Shown here: in pieces, positions 1-9,700 of the stretch
Layout of the letters: the number at the start of each line of letters is the position of its first letter
Numbering within the stretch: the first letter of the stretch is position 1
Source: Bifidobacterium asteroides
Lineage (GTDB): Bacteria > Actinomycetota > Actinomycetes > Actinomycetales > Bifidobacteriaceae
Assembly (NCBI RefSeq): GCF_003202695.1
Contig: NZ_QGLL01000010.1
Span: forward strand, 17,269 to 81,268
Reading direction: 5' to 3'
Length of the DNA: 64,000 bases
The notes under the pieces: model-generated
Databases searched by the model: none
The model's input: the letters and a program-made list of their open reading frames with translations, nothing else
What the model was told of the DNA's origin: nothing
Translations under genes and position numbers: made by a program

Positions 1-1256
1 GTCAGGATGTAGATGAAGATAATGACCGCGCTGGAGCAGGAGGTGAACAGGACGAAGGTGTCTTCGAAGCCAGGCAGCAGATGCAGCAGGGGGGACAGGA
101 GGATCAGCGCTCCGGACAGGACGATGGCCCTGGCGGGCACTTTGCCGCGGCGCGAAATCGTATGCAGGCTGCGCATTACTGGAGAGCGGCCGGCGCCGGC
201 CAGCTGGAAGAGGTTGCGGCCAGCGGAATAGAGCAGGGAGTTCAGCGAGGAGCTGGCTGCGGTGATGACCACGAAGAAGACCAGAGCAGCCGCCCAGTCG
301 ACGCCGGCGTAGCGGAAGACCATGACGAATGGCGAGGTGAAGCTGCCGTCGGCGTTGGGGCGGAAGGAGCGCCAGGGCACGATCAGCATGATGGCGATCA
401 AGGCGCCCACATAGAAGATCAACACCCTCAGGATGATCTGGTTGATGGCCTTGGGCAGGACCTTGCGGGGATTCTGGGTCTCGGAGACGGTCACTCCCAC
501 GAATTCGATCATCTCGTAGGCGAAGAAGACCATCTGGAAGCTCATGAAGAAGGCCATCCACCCGTTGGGCGCCAGGCTCAGACCGGTGGTGATGTTGTCC
601 AGGCCCGCATGGCCGGCCGGGCTGATCCGATCCTGTCCCGGCATGTGAACCGCCGGATAGTGGAATCCGGTGATGACCATGACCACGGCCGTGGCAATCA
701 TGGCCAGGATCAGGGTGATCTTGATCATGGAGAACCAGAACTCGGTCTCCCCGAAGACCCGCACGGCAATCAGGTTGACACACACCATGGCTGCCAGGAA
801 GCACAGCTCGATCAGCCCCCGCCAGGCGCTCAGATCAATGCCGAAGGTGCCGAAGAAAGTGACGAAGTAGGTGCCCACGGCAGTCAGCTCGGACATGCCG
901 ATCAGGATGAGCACGATCCAGTAGGACCAGCCTGCGAAGGATCCCCAACCCTGGCCCAGGTAGCGACTGATGAAGGCGATGAAGGTGTGCTGGACAGGGC
1001 TGCGATACATGAGCTCGCCGATGGCCCGCATGAGCAGGTACATGATCAGTCCCACCCCGATGTAGACCAGAATGATGGAGGGTCCGGTCAGCGCTATGGA
1101 CTTGCCCGACCCCAGGAAGAGCCCGGTGCCGATGGTGCCGCCGATGGCGATGAACTGCACATGACGGTTGCTCAGACCGCGTTCCATGCCGTCGCCTGCC
1201 GAGGTGCCGTCACCTTGATTCTGCTGTGCCGAAGGGCCATTGGCCTTACGATTCAT
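1..1256 (-). CDS. APC-family amino-acid permease (3' end outside window)
   Basis: Integral membrane amino-acid/proton symporter of the APC superfamily, cut by the left edge so that about 418 N-terminal residues are visible. After a short polar N-terminus comes the family signature NRHVQFIAIGGTIGTGLFLG, then repeated hydrophobic helices, a GETEFWFSMIK segment and EFVGVTVSETQNPRKVLPKA, all typical of the AAT subgroup (CycA, AroP, LysP relatives). The ATG at 1254-1256 is preceded by a strong AGGAGGTG ribosome site. Substrate cannot be read from sequence; the GSGKSIALTGPSII region resembles the D-Ser/D-Ala/Gly carrier CycA, which would suit the D-serine locus 12 kb away, but that link is inference. 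It is divergent from the permease at 1560. Confidence 0.9.
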   Translation of the reverse strand, partial: MNRKANGPSAQQNQGDGTSAGDGMERGLSNRHVQFIAIGGTIGTGLFLGSGKSIALTGPSIILVYIGVGLIMYLLMRAIGELMYRSPVQHTFIAFISRYLGQGWGSFAGWSYWIVLILIGMSELTAVGTYFVTFFGTFGIDLSAWRGLIELCFLAAMVCVNLIAVRVFGETEFWFSMIKITLILAMIATAVVMVITGFHYPAVHMPGQDRISPAGHAGLDNITTGLSLAPNGWMAFFMSFQMVFFAYEMIEFVGVTVSETQNPRKVLPKAINQIILRVLIFYVGALIAIMLIVPWRSFRPNADGSFTSPFVMVFRYAGVDWAAALVFFVVITAASSSLNSLLYSAGRNLFQLAGAGRSPVMRSLHTISRRGKVPARAIVLSGALILLSPLLHLLPGFEDTFVLFTSCSSAVIIFIYIL

Positions 1257-1559
1257 CTGACTGCACCTCCTTGTCTTCACAACCCATCTATTATCGCCAG
1301 CCAGAAAGAGACGCCCATCGAGGCCGGTAGGACAGCAATATCACAGAGGTGCCGATAACCGGGAACAGACGGCAGGCACCGACGCCCATGGTAGGACCAG
1401 ACAGTCACCATTCTGTGAATTGACTGTCTCATATGGCGGACGCCTCTATTCCACAATGCAAAGGCATAGTCATTCAGCTCGGACGACTCCGATAGGGTTG
1501 GCCCTGTCAGCCGGCCATATTCAGCTGACAACTACCACCATCTAAGGAATGACATCCCC

Positions 1560-3023
1560 ATGGATCAACCCAAGGAGTCGCAGAGCAAGGACCTGCGCAA
1601 AACCCTGAAGAACAGGCACATCCAGCTCATCTCGCTGGGCGGCGCCATCGGAACGGGACTCTTCTACGGGTCCGGGGAATCCATCTCATTGGCAGGGCCG
1701 GCCATCATCATCGCCTATCTGATAGGCGGTTTGGCCATCTTCATGATCGTCAGAGCCATGAGCGAAATGAGCGTGGAAGACCCCAAGTCCGGCGCTTTCA
1801 GCTACTACGCCACCCGCTACTGGTCCAAGCGGGCGGGCTTTGTGTCGGGATGGAACTACTGGATGAACTATGTGCTGGTGTCCATGGTCGAGCTCTCCGT
1901 GGTAGGCACCTTCGTCAACTTCTGGTTCCCGGCAATACCCGCATGGGTATCCGCAGCCTTCTTCCTGGTGGTCATCACGGCCGCCAACCTGATGGGAGTC
2001 AGCAAGTTCGGCGAGTTCGAGTTTTGGTTCGCCATCATCAAGATAGCGGCCATCATTGCGATGATCATAGGCGGCCTGGCCGTCGTGGTCATGGCCCTGC
2101 CCACGGCCAACGGCCTGCGGGCCTCCTTCGCCAATTGGTTCACCGTAGGCGGCGGATTCATGCCCAACGGACTCATGCGTCACGGGTCCAACGGCCAGTG
2201 GACCGGTCTGCTCATGTCGCTGGCGGTGGTCATGTTCAGCTTCGGCGGCACCGAGCTCATCGGCATCACCGCCGGAGAGGCCTCCGATCCGCGCCGGACC
2301 ATCCCCAAGGCCACTAACGCCATCATCTGGAGGATTCTGGTCTTCTACATCCTGACGCTTGGGGTGATCATGGCCGTGGTTCCCTGGAATGCCATCGGCA
2401 AGCCCAACGCCCAAGGCATGGTCATCAGCCCCTTCGTCCAGATCTTCGACTCAGTCGGAGTCCACGCAGCCGCAGGCATCCTCAACTTCGTCTGTCTGAC
2501 AGCGGTCATGAGCGTTTACAACTCGGCCCTCTACTCCAACTCCCGCATGCTCTTCTCCCTGGCTCGGCAGGGCAATGCTCCCAAGTATCTGGGACGGCTG
2601 TCCAAGGGAGGCGTGCCCTACGCAGGAGTGCTGACCTCGGCCTGCATCATCGCCCTGGCCGTGGTCGTGGTCTTTCGCTGGCCACAGTTCGCCTTCAACT
2701 ACCTGATGAGCATCGCCACGATCTCGGCCATCATCAACTGGTCCATGATCATGGTGACCGAGATGCTCTTCCGGCGTGCTGTCGCCCGTGGCGAGGGCCC
2801 CGGCGACCTGGCGGGCAAGACCGGCGAAAGCGCTCTGAACGCCCTGCACTTCAAGCTGCCCTTTGCTCGGGTGACTCCCTGGGCGGTCCTAGCCTTCCTG
2901 GCCATGATCGTAGTGCTCATGTGCTTCTCGTCCAGCTACCGAGTGGCCGTTATCGCCGGGCCCATCTGGCTGATCGTCCTCCTGGTGGCCTACCAGCTGA
3001 CCCAGCGACAAGCACGGCAGTGA
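1560..3023 (+). CDS. APC-family amino-acid permease
   Basis: A 487-residue, roughly 12-helix amino-acid/proton symporter of the AAT subgroup of APC transporters. The N-terminal NRHIQLISLGGAIGTGLFYG motif, the GEFEFWFAIIK loop and the ELIGITAGEASDPRRTIPKA segment are family hallmarks. It is full length for the family (450-500). Start ATG at 1560 follows TAAGGA about nine bases upstream. It is divergent from the truncated permease on the left and is followed on the same strand, after 368 bp, by two further permeases, but is clearly more divergent from those two than they are from each other. The specific substrate (histidine, proline, GABA or similar) cannot be assigned. Confidence 0.9.
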   Translation: MDQPKESQSKDLRKTLKNRHIQLISLGGAIGTGLFYGSGESISLAGPAIIIAYLIGGLAIFMIVRAMSEMSVEDPKSGAFSYYATRYWSKRAGFVSGWNYWMNYVLVSMVELSVVGTFVNFWFPAIPAWVSAAFFLVVITAANLMGVSKFGEFEFWFAIIKIAAIIAMIIGGLAVVVMALPTANGLRASFANWFTVGGGFMPNGLMRHGSNGQWTGLLMSLAVVMFSFGGTELIGITAGEASDPRRTIPKATNAIIWRILVFYILTLGVIMAVVPWNAIGKPNAQGMVISPFVQIFDSVGVHAAAGILNFVCLTAVMSVYNSALYSNSRMLFSLARQGNAPKYLGRLSKGGVPYAGVLTSACIIALAVVVVFRWPQFAFNYLMSIATISAIINWSMIMVTEMLFRRAVARGEGPGDLAGKTGESALNALHFKLPFARVTPWAVLAFLAMIVVLMCFSSSYRVAVIAGPIWLIVLLVAYQLTQRQARQ

Positions 3024-3391
3024 TATAAGCAGACCTCACCAATCGTCATCGAAGACAGGGAAGCCGTTTGAGTCTTGTCTGAGAACCGCTCTATGCTTAC
3101 CCGTAATTGCAAAGCCACTGAAGAGGTCGCCGAACCTATCAGTAACTGGGAACAGACAGTGCGGTGTCGTGCATGCCCAGCGAAAGGAGGTCCGGCCGAA
3201 ACGGTTCGGATCCGCCCATCCGCTCCGTTGGGCCCGGGTCGAACAGGTCCGGGACTGTCGCAACCCGAGGTTGCGGAGCGCTATGTACAGTGTCACGGAC
3301 GGGCAAGCCACCTACCTGGCTTCCGTGTGAACGGAGCCGGTCGAAACCGTCGTCATAGAGCTCTCAGGTCAGTTCGAGGAAAAGAGCAGTT
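3024..3391 (+). other. Intergenic region without gene between permeases
   Basis: No convincing coding sequence. The stretch is GC-rich and contains several short self-complementary segments, so it may be a structured leader of the downstream permease. I recognise no known riboswitch consensus, T-box or long terminator in it. Confidence 0.4.
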
Positions 3392-4867
3392 ATGGCGACC
3401 AGGCAGAGCGGAAAGGACACTCCTTCCGCATCCACCGACCGGGTCCAACGCAACCTCAAGACCCGGCACGTCTCCATGATCGCCCTAGGCGGCTGCATCG
3501 GCACCGGACTATTCATGACCTCCGGCTCCACTATTGCCAAGGCAGGGCCAGGAGGCGCCCTGGTGGCCTACGCGGCCATGGGCGTCATGGTCTATTTTCT
3601 GATGACCAGCCTGGGCGAGCTGGCCACACACCTGCCTGTGTCGGGATCCTTCTCCGCATACAGCGCCCGCTACGTGGATCCGGCCCTGGGCTTTGCCATG
3701 GGCTGGAACTACTGGCTGAACTGGGCCATTACCGTGGCTGTGGACATCTCCACCGCCGCCCTGTTGATCCAGTACTGGCTGCCCAACATCCCAGGATGGA
3801 TCTGGAGCCTGCTGGTCCTAGTAGTCATCTTCCTAATCAACGCCCTGACCGTGTCGGCCTTTGGCGAGGCCGAGTTCTGGCTCGCGCTGATCAAGGTGGT
3901 GACGGTGATCGTCTTCCTGGTCATCGGTCTGGCCATGATCTGCGGAATCATGTTTCGTCCAGCTGTGGGCCTGAGCAATTTCACCTACAAGGACGCTCCC
4001 TTCGTGGGAGGGTTCGCCGCCATTCTCAACGTCTTCCTGATCGCCGGCTTCTCCTTCCAAGGCACCGAGCTGATCGGGGTCACGGCCGGCGAATCCGAAA
4101 ACCCCGGCAAAGCGGTCCCCAAGGCCATCAACGATGTCTTCTGGCGGATCCTGCTCTTCTATGTGCTCTCCATCTTCGTCATCGCCGCCCTGATCCCCTA
4201 CACCAGCCCCAATCTGCTGAGCTCCTCAGAAGGGGATATTGCCATGTCGCCATTCACCCTGGTCTTCCAGCGGGCCGGCCTGGCCTCGGCAGCCAGCGTC
4301 ATGAACACCATTATTCTGACCTCGGTCCTCTCGTCCGCCAACTCAGGGGTCTACGCCTCCACTCGAATGCTCTACGCCCTTGCCAAGGACCACTACGCCC
4401 CCGCCTTCTTCGGACATACCACCCGTCATGGCATACCCATGGCCTCGCTGGTCGCCACCCTGGTGGTCTCCCTGGCGACCTTCGCCTCCAGCATCTTCGG
4501 CCAGAGGATCTACATGTGGCTGGTGGCCGCTTCGGGACTGACCGGATTCATCGTCTGGATCGGCATCGCCCTGAGCCATTACCGCTTCCGCCGCGCATGG
4601 GTGGCCCAGGGCCATCGTGTTGAGGAGCTGCGATACCACGCCAAGCTCTTCCCCCTGGGGCCTATTCTGGCTCTGATCCTATGCGTCATTGTCATCGGCG
4701 GGCAGAACATCGAGGCCTTCGTCAACTGGAACTGGCAGGAAATCGGCATCACCTACATCAGCGTGCCCCTGGTGCTTACGCTCTACCTGGGCTACAAGAT
4801 CCGATACCATACTCGGATCGTGCCCTTGAAGAAGATGGATCTGAGCGGGGATCCGGAATCGCTATGA
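3392..4867 (+). CDS. LysP-like basic amino-acid permease, copy 1
   Basis: A 491-residue APC transporter of the lysine-specific permease type. It has LKTRHVSMIALGGCIGTGLF at the N-terminus, SGSFSAYSARYVDPALGFAMGWNYWLNWA, the GEAEFWLALIK loop and ELIGVTAGESENPGKAVPKA, which together are characteristic of LysP/HisP-like symporters for cationic amino acids. About 12 membrane helices are expected. Start ATG 3392 has GAGGAAAAG upstream. It is followed after 204 bp by a paralogue (5072-6577) so similar that one 101-bp stretch is identical at the DNA level (4112-4212 versus 5822-5922), indicating tandem duplication with recent or ongoing gene conversion. Exact substrate is inferred, not shown. Confidence 0.88.
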   Translation: MATRQSGKDTPSASTDRVQRNLKTRHVSMIALGGCIGTGLFMTSGSTIAKAGPGGALVAYAAMGVMVYFLMTSLGELATHLPVSGSFSAYSARYVDPALGFAMGWNYWLNWAITVAVDISTAALLIQYWLPNIPGWIWSLLVLVVIFLINALTVSAFGEAEFWLALIKVVTVIVFLVIGLAMICGIMFRPAVGLSNFTYKDAPFVGGFAAILNVFLIAGFSFQGTELIGVTAGESENPGKAVPKAINDVFWRILLFYVLSIFVIAALIPYTSPNLLSSSEGDIAMSPFTLVFQRAGLASAASVMNTIILTSVLSSANSGVYASTRMLYALAKDHYAPAFFGHTTRHGIPMASLVATLVVSLATFASSIFGQRIYMWLVAASGLTGFIVWIGIALSHYRFRRAWVAQGHRVEELRYHAKLFPLGPILALILCVIVIGGQNIEAFVNWNWQEIGITYISVPLVLTLYLGYKIRYHTRIVPLKKMDLSGDPESL

Positions 4868-5071
4868 AAGATTTGCCAGCTACCATGACACATGGTGACC
4901 ATGGAAGCCGAAAGGCCGCATCAATGGCATAGACTCCCTAAGCGTTCAAGGACCGGCTCAAGGACCCGGCCATATTGAATCTTTCCGGCATCCAGTCGGC
5001 ATATCAGAAATCGCAATTTCAGCACGACCCCGGACTCCCCGGTGCGTCGCCCAGCCAAAAGGAGGAGGATC

Positions 5072-6577
5072 ATGACGCAGAACACCAGCAATGCAGCGTC
5101 GAACATCAATCAATCCGACCGGGCCGGGCAAGAGCATCATGGCTACGGCAGCGTCAAGCGCAACCTCAAGACCCGCCACATCTCCATGATCGCCCTAGGT
5201 GGCTGCATCGGCACCGGACTGTTCATGACCTCCGGCTCCACCATCTCAGCTGCGGGCCCCGGTGGAGGACTTCTGGCCTACATAGCCATGGGCGTCATGG
5301 TCTACTTCCTGATGACCAGCCTGGGCGAGCTGGCCACACACCTTCCGGTGTCGGGATCCTTCGCCGCCTACAGCGCCCGCTACGTGGATCCGGCCCTGGG
5401 CTTTGCCATGGGCTGGGACTACTGGCTGAACTGGACCATCTCGGGTGCCGTGGACATCTCCACCGCCGCCCTGCTGATCCAGTACTGGCTGCCCAACACC
5501 CCAGGATGGATCTGGAGCCTGCTGGTTCTGGTCATCGTCTTCCTGATCAACGCCCTGACGGTCTCCGCCTTCGGAGAGACCGAGTTCTGGCTCTCCCTGA
5601 TCAAGGTGGCTACCATCATCGTCTTTTTGGTCATCGGCATGGCCATGATCTGCGGAATCATGTTCCAGCCAGCGGTCGGCCTGAAGAACTTCACCTACAA
5701 GGATGCTCCATTCGTGGGAGGATTCCCAGCCATCATGAGCGTCTTCCTGATCGCCGGCTATTCCTTCCAAGGCACCGAGGTAGTGGGCGTGACCGCCGGA
5801 GAATCCGAAAACCCCGGCAAGGCGGTCCCCAAGGCCATCAACGATGTCTTCTGGCGGATCCTGCTCTTCTATGTGCTCTCCATCTTCGTCATCGCCGCCC
5901 TGATCCCCTACACCAGCCCCAACCTTTTGGGAGCCTCTGACGGGGACATCGCCATGTCGCCTTTCACCCTGGTCTTCCAGCGGGCCGGCCTGGCCTCGGC
6001 AGCCAGCGTCATGAACGCGGTGGTGCTGACATCCATCCTCTCGGCCGTCAACACCGGGGCCTATGCATCCAGCCGCATGCTCTACGGACTGGCCAAGGAC
6101 CACTATGCTCCGGCCATCTTCGCCAAGACCACCAAGAGGGGCATCCCCCTGGCGGCCCTGGTAGCCACGGTCTGCATGTCCCTGGCCACCTTCGCCTCCA
6201 GCATCTTCGGGCAGTCCTTCTACATGTGGCTGGTGACTGCCACTGGACTGACCGGGTTCATCGCCTGGATCGGCATCGCCCTGAGCCACTTCCGCTTCCG
6301 GAGGGCCTTCAAGCTCCAAGGGCACGACCTGAGCGAGCTCAAGTATCACTCCAAGCTCTACCCTCTGGGCCCGGTCCTGGCCATGGTGCTCTGCGTCATC
6401 GTCATTGCCGGACAGGACATCCCCTCCCTGCTCAGCCTGAACTGGTCGCACATGGCCATGACCTACTTCAGCGTGGTTCTGGTCCTGGTCCTCTATTTGG
6501 GCTTCAAGTTCGTCAACCACACCAAGATCGTGCGTCTCAAGGACATGGACGTGTCCGGCGCCGAATCCGCCCGCTGA
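5072..6577 (+). CDS. LysP-like basic amino-acid permease, copy 2
   Basis: A 501-residue paralogue of the preceding permease, with the same LKTRHISMIALGGCIGTGLF signature, GETEFWLSLIK loop and VTAGESENPGKAVPKA segment. An in-frame GTG exists at 5042, but the ATG at 5072 is chosen because it sits just behind a near-perfect AAAGGAGGAGG site. The N-terminus is longer and more polar than in copy 1, and the WNYWLNWAI region of copy 1 is WDYWLNWTI here, so the two may differ in substrate range. A strong inverted repeat follows the stop. Role inferred: proton-coupled uptake of lysine or a related amino acid. Confidence 0.88.
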   Translation: MTQNTSNAASNINQSDRAGQEHHGYGSVKRNLKTRHISMIALGGCIGTGLFMTSGSTISAAGPGGGLLAYIAMGVMVYFLMTSLGELATHLPVSGSFAAYSARYVDPALGFAMGWDYWLNWTISGAVDISTAALLIQYWLPNTPGWIWSLLVLVIVFLINALTVSAFGETEFWLSLIKVATIIVFLVIGMAMICGIMFQPAVGLKNFTYKDAPFVGGFPAIMSVFLIAGYSFQGTEVVGVTAGESENPGKAVPKAINDVFWRILLFYVLSIFVIAALIPYTSPNLLGASDGDIAMSPFTLVFQRAGLASAASVMNAVVLTSILSAVNTGAYASSRMLYGLAKDHYAPAIFAKTTKRGIPLAALVATVCMSLATFASSIFGQSFYMWLVTATGLTGFIAWIGIALSHFRFRRAFKLQGHDLSELKYHSKLYPLGPVLAMVLCVIVIAGQDIPSLLSLNWSHMAMTYFSVVLVLVLYLGFKFVNHTKIVRLKDMDVSGAESAR

Positions 6578-6632
6578 AGCAGCGGGCACAAAGGACACCT
6601 TTGAAGGGCCGCGTTCGGCATAAATAAGCAAT

Positions 6633-6670
6633 GCTCCCGCCCAGATGGAATCGACCATCTGGGCGGGAGC
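6633..6670. terminator. Bidirectional terminator hairpin
   Basis: A perfect 16-bp stem (6633-6648 with 6655-6670) closing a 6-base loop. It lies between the convergent permease (ending 6577) and the minus-strand glycosidase (ending 6800), so it can stop transcription from either side. There is no strong U-tract, which leaves some doubt about intrinsic termination. Confidence 0.65.
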
Positions 6671-6799
6671 ACCGCCATGCCGGGGACACAGATCCCGTGT
6701 TCCAGCTGCTTCAGCTACTTCATCCGGGTCTGCCTTTCACTGGAACATGCAAGGCGATCCATCCGTGGGGCACGGGGATTGATATACCGAGCGAGCAGT

Positions 6800-9700
6800 T
6801 CACCGCTGCCTTTTCCTCCGAATCCACAGGAGCGCCAAGGCTCCCATCAACAGCAAAGCGGCAGCAGACAGCGCAAGTACAAGGACGGCGACACCTGTGG
6901 AGGTCAATGTTCCGGTTTTCCCTTCAGCCTGCTTCTGAATATCAGCTACCTGACGAAGCAAGCCTTCGAGTTCACTGATAGCTGCATCAACCTGCGCCTG
7001 CGTAGCAGCCGGGTCAGTCATCACCTTCCGTGCCCCTGCCACAGCCCGTGCAAGACGCTCAGACAGTTCAGGAGAGCCTGCTACAGGCTGCAACTTTCCT
7101 GCCTGGTCGAGGACCGCCTTAAGACGACTCTTATCGACCTTCGCGGAACCATGGCCATCTGGATTCAAAGCCTGCAAAGATGCCTGCGCCTGCACCAAAT
7201 CGAGCACTGCTCGATCCACCTGATCCTGAGTCGCGTTTTCATCGGCCAAAACACCTTTAGCTCGGCCTAGCGCTTTGGAAAATGCCTGCCATGACTGAGT
7301 GGTATAAGCCTTCTCCTGCAAAGTATCAGCCCTATTGACGGCTTCTTGCAGCGTTCGTTTATTGGTGGCAGGTCTCACCGAGGCTTTGCTCTTCAACCCT
7401 TTGATGGCTTGTTGCAAAGATGCCGTGGCAGCATCGACCGCAGCCTGTTCTGCTTCCGGATCAAGCTGAATACCCCGTGCCTTGTCAAGAGCAGTGCGAA
7501 GTGCAGCTGCCGTGTCCTCCGTATAATCACTCTGTTTGATTGAGCCTGCCTGATTGATCACCTCAGTCAGATGCTCTTTATCTGCGCGTTTCTTCAAAGC
7601 CTGCTGTGCAGCCGCAAGCTTATTGAACGCATCATCGACATCTTTCTGCGTCGCCTTTGCCTCATCCAGCACTGTTCGAGCGCCTTTCAAAGCTGAACTG
7701 AAGTCACCCCAGGTCCCTGGCGTGTAGTCTTCCTCGTGGAGGGCGGATGCTTCCTTGACTAGATTTGTAAGATTGGTCTTGTCGACTTTCTCTGCCTGGT
7801 CCGGAGCATGCACCTGCCATTCCGCTACGGCAACGCCAAAGGTTCCTGTGCCTTGATGAGGGTCCAGGACCAGGCGCAATTTATCAGTGTATACAGGGGT
7901 GAATTCGGCAGTGCTCCAACCGCCATGATCCGTGGCATGATGCCCCGGGTCATTGCGCACTGTGGCATAACGGGCATTCTCCACATCCCGGAATTTCCCA
8001 TTCTCATCCAGATATTGGATCTTCCAATTCCTGGGAATTTCCAATCCGCCTTTACTGTCATTGACAGTACGGAAATTAGCCCAGAACTGCACTCTGCTGG
8101 AGTCGATGGTGATTTTATGCGGCCATTCGTATTCAGCATACATTCCATCAACCGCCGCTCCCCAGGATCCCCATACTTTGGCATTGACATCAGCATCATC
8201 CTCTGATGGCCAAGTGTCATCAATGAGTATGCCATCATTGAGCTTGCCTTGTGCAGGTGACCAGGATGCTTCAGCGCTGACCGATGAGGTCGCGGACTTT
8301 TCAACCCATCCCACTTCTTTTTGGTACCGATCTACAACATGAACAGTCAACTTGGCGCGCGTTCCTGCGGCGACATCAGGCACTGCTCCTTCAACCGAAT
8401 AGTCGCCAGGACGCTGCAAATCAATGGCCGCCACCTGTTGGGCATCCCAAGTCACCGGCAGTCCGCTTTTGTGAACGCCGTTGTTGTAGATGCCTGTAAC
8501 TGTGGAAGGCAGACGCAGAAGGGTCCTATCGCTCCCTGTATACACCGTCTGCTCACTTGACTCGATACCGTTGATAAAGGGACTGTGCAGGTCAGATCGG
8601 ACCCATACCGTCGCTGTCGATTTCTGAGAGGCGCCGATCACGGTGCCAGTCAGCTTGAACTCTCCTTCTGCAGACACCATATCTTTCGTTACCTCAGGCC
8701 AAAGCACGGTCAGATTCCTTCGCCAGCCTCCGCCATAAGCCACTTCTACATTTGTCGGCAACTGCGGCACGTGGCCAATTTCAGTAGGCAAATCCAGGTC
8801 CGGCACAGTCAGCGGATCCTCCGCATAGGTTTCGAACTCACTGACTCCGACAATGGCGCCCTTGGGGAATACAGCTCGAATCCCATCGGTATCGACCTGA
8901 TCAAAAAGCACGGTATTGGGCCCATCCTTATCGACACCGTAAACCGAGCCAGGCCGCAACTGTACATCCTTCCAGTTCCCGGAGGCCGCGTCATGGTATT
9001 GCAGCTTCCACGAACGAACCATGGGCACACCGCCATTGTCGGTCCAGAAATACAGCGAAGCCTTGCTAAGGGGGACGTGCCCGGGCCACTGCAACTGCAG
9101 CCACGGCTCCTCTCCAGTATGAGGATCCCCCCAATTGTTCCAGCTGAGATTAGGCGTGCCGCCATCGTTGGACGTATTGCCATCATTGACTACCTTGACA
9201 TTCCCGCTCGGAAGGTAGCTATTGGTGTAGCTGGCTGTAGCCTTGGCCTGAGGAGCCGTATTGAATAGACCGTCTGATGGGATTCCATGGACCCGTACAT
9301 CCGCATGGCCATTCTTCTGCCCATCCGATGCAGTCAGTCGTAAGACATAATCCCCTTCCAAATTGAACTTGACCGTTGTGGACGGCGAGGAAGGATCGGC
9401 GAATGTCGCCTTTCCCGGGCCGGAAACCTGGGCCCAATTCGTCGTAAGCCGACCGAAAGGCATACCATCATCCTTGACGACTCCGGATAGCTGTGCACCC
9501 TGCGAGCCGATTTTTGACACATAGGCCTGCACAGAAGGCGGCTGGTTCTCTGTTGTAGGTGCGGTGATGCCAGTATGGTAGGCCTCAATCTCTTTCAAAC
9601 CAGTACGCGCACCAGGTGCATGCGTGAATGTGACCCTCAGCTTTCTGGCTTGTATTGCGGGGAATCTGATCAGGTTGTAATTGGCCTCGGGCACATTGGG

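Noticed and set aside
5246..6658. 470-residue minus-strand frame
   Set aside because: Exact antisense of the second LysP-like permease, with a shadow-type composition.
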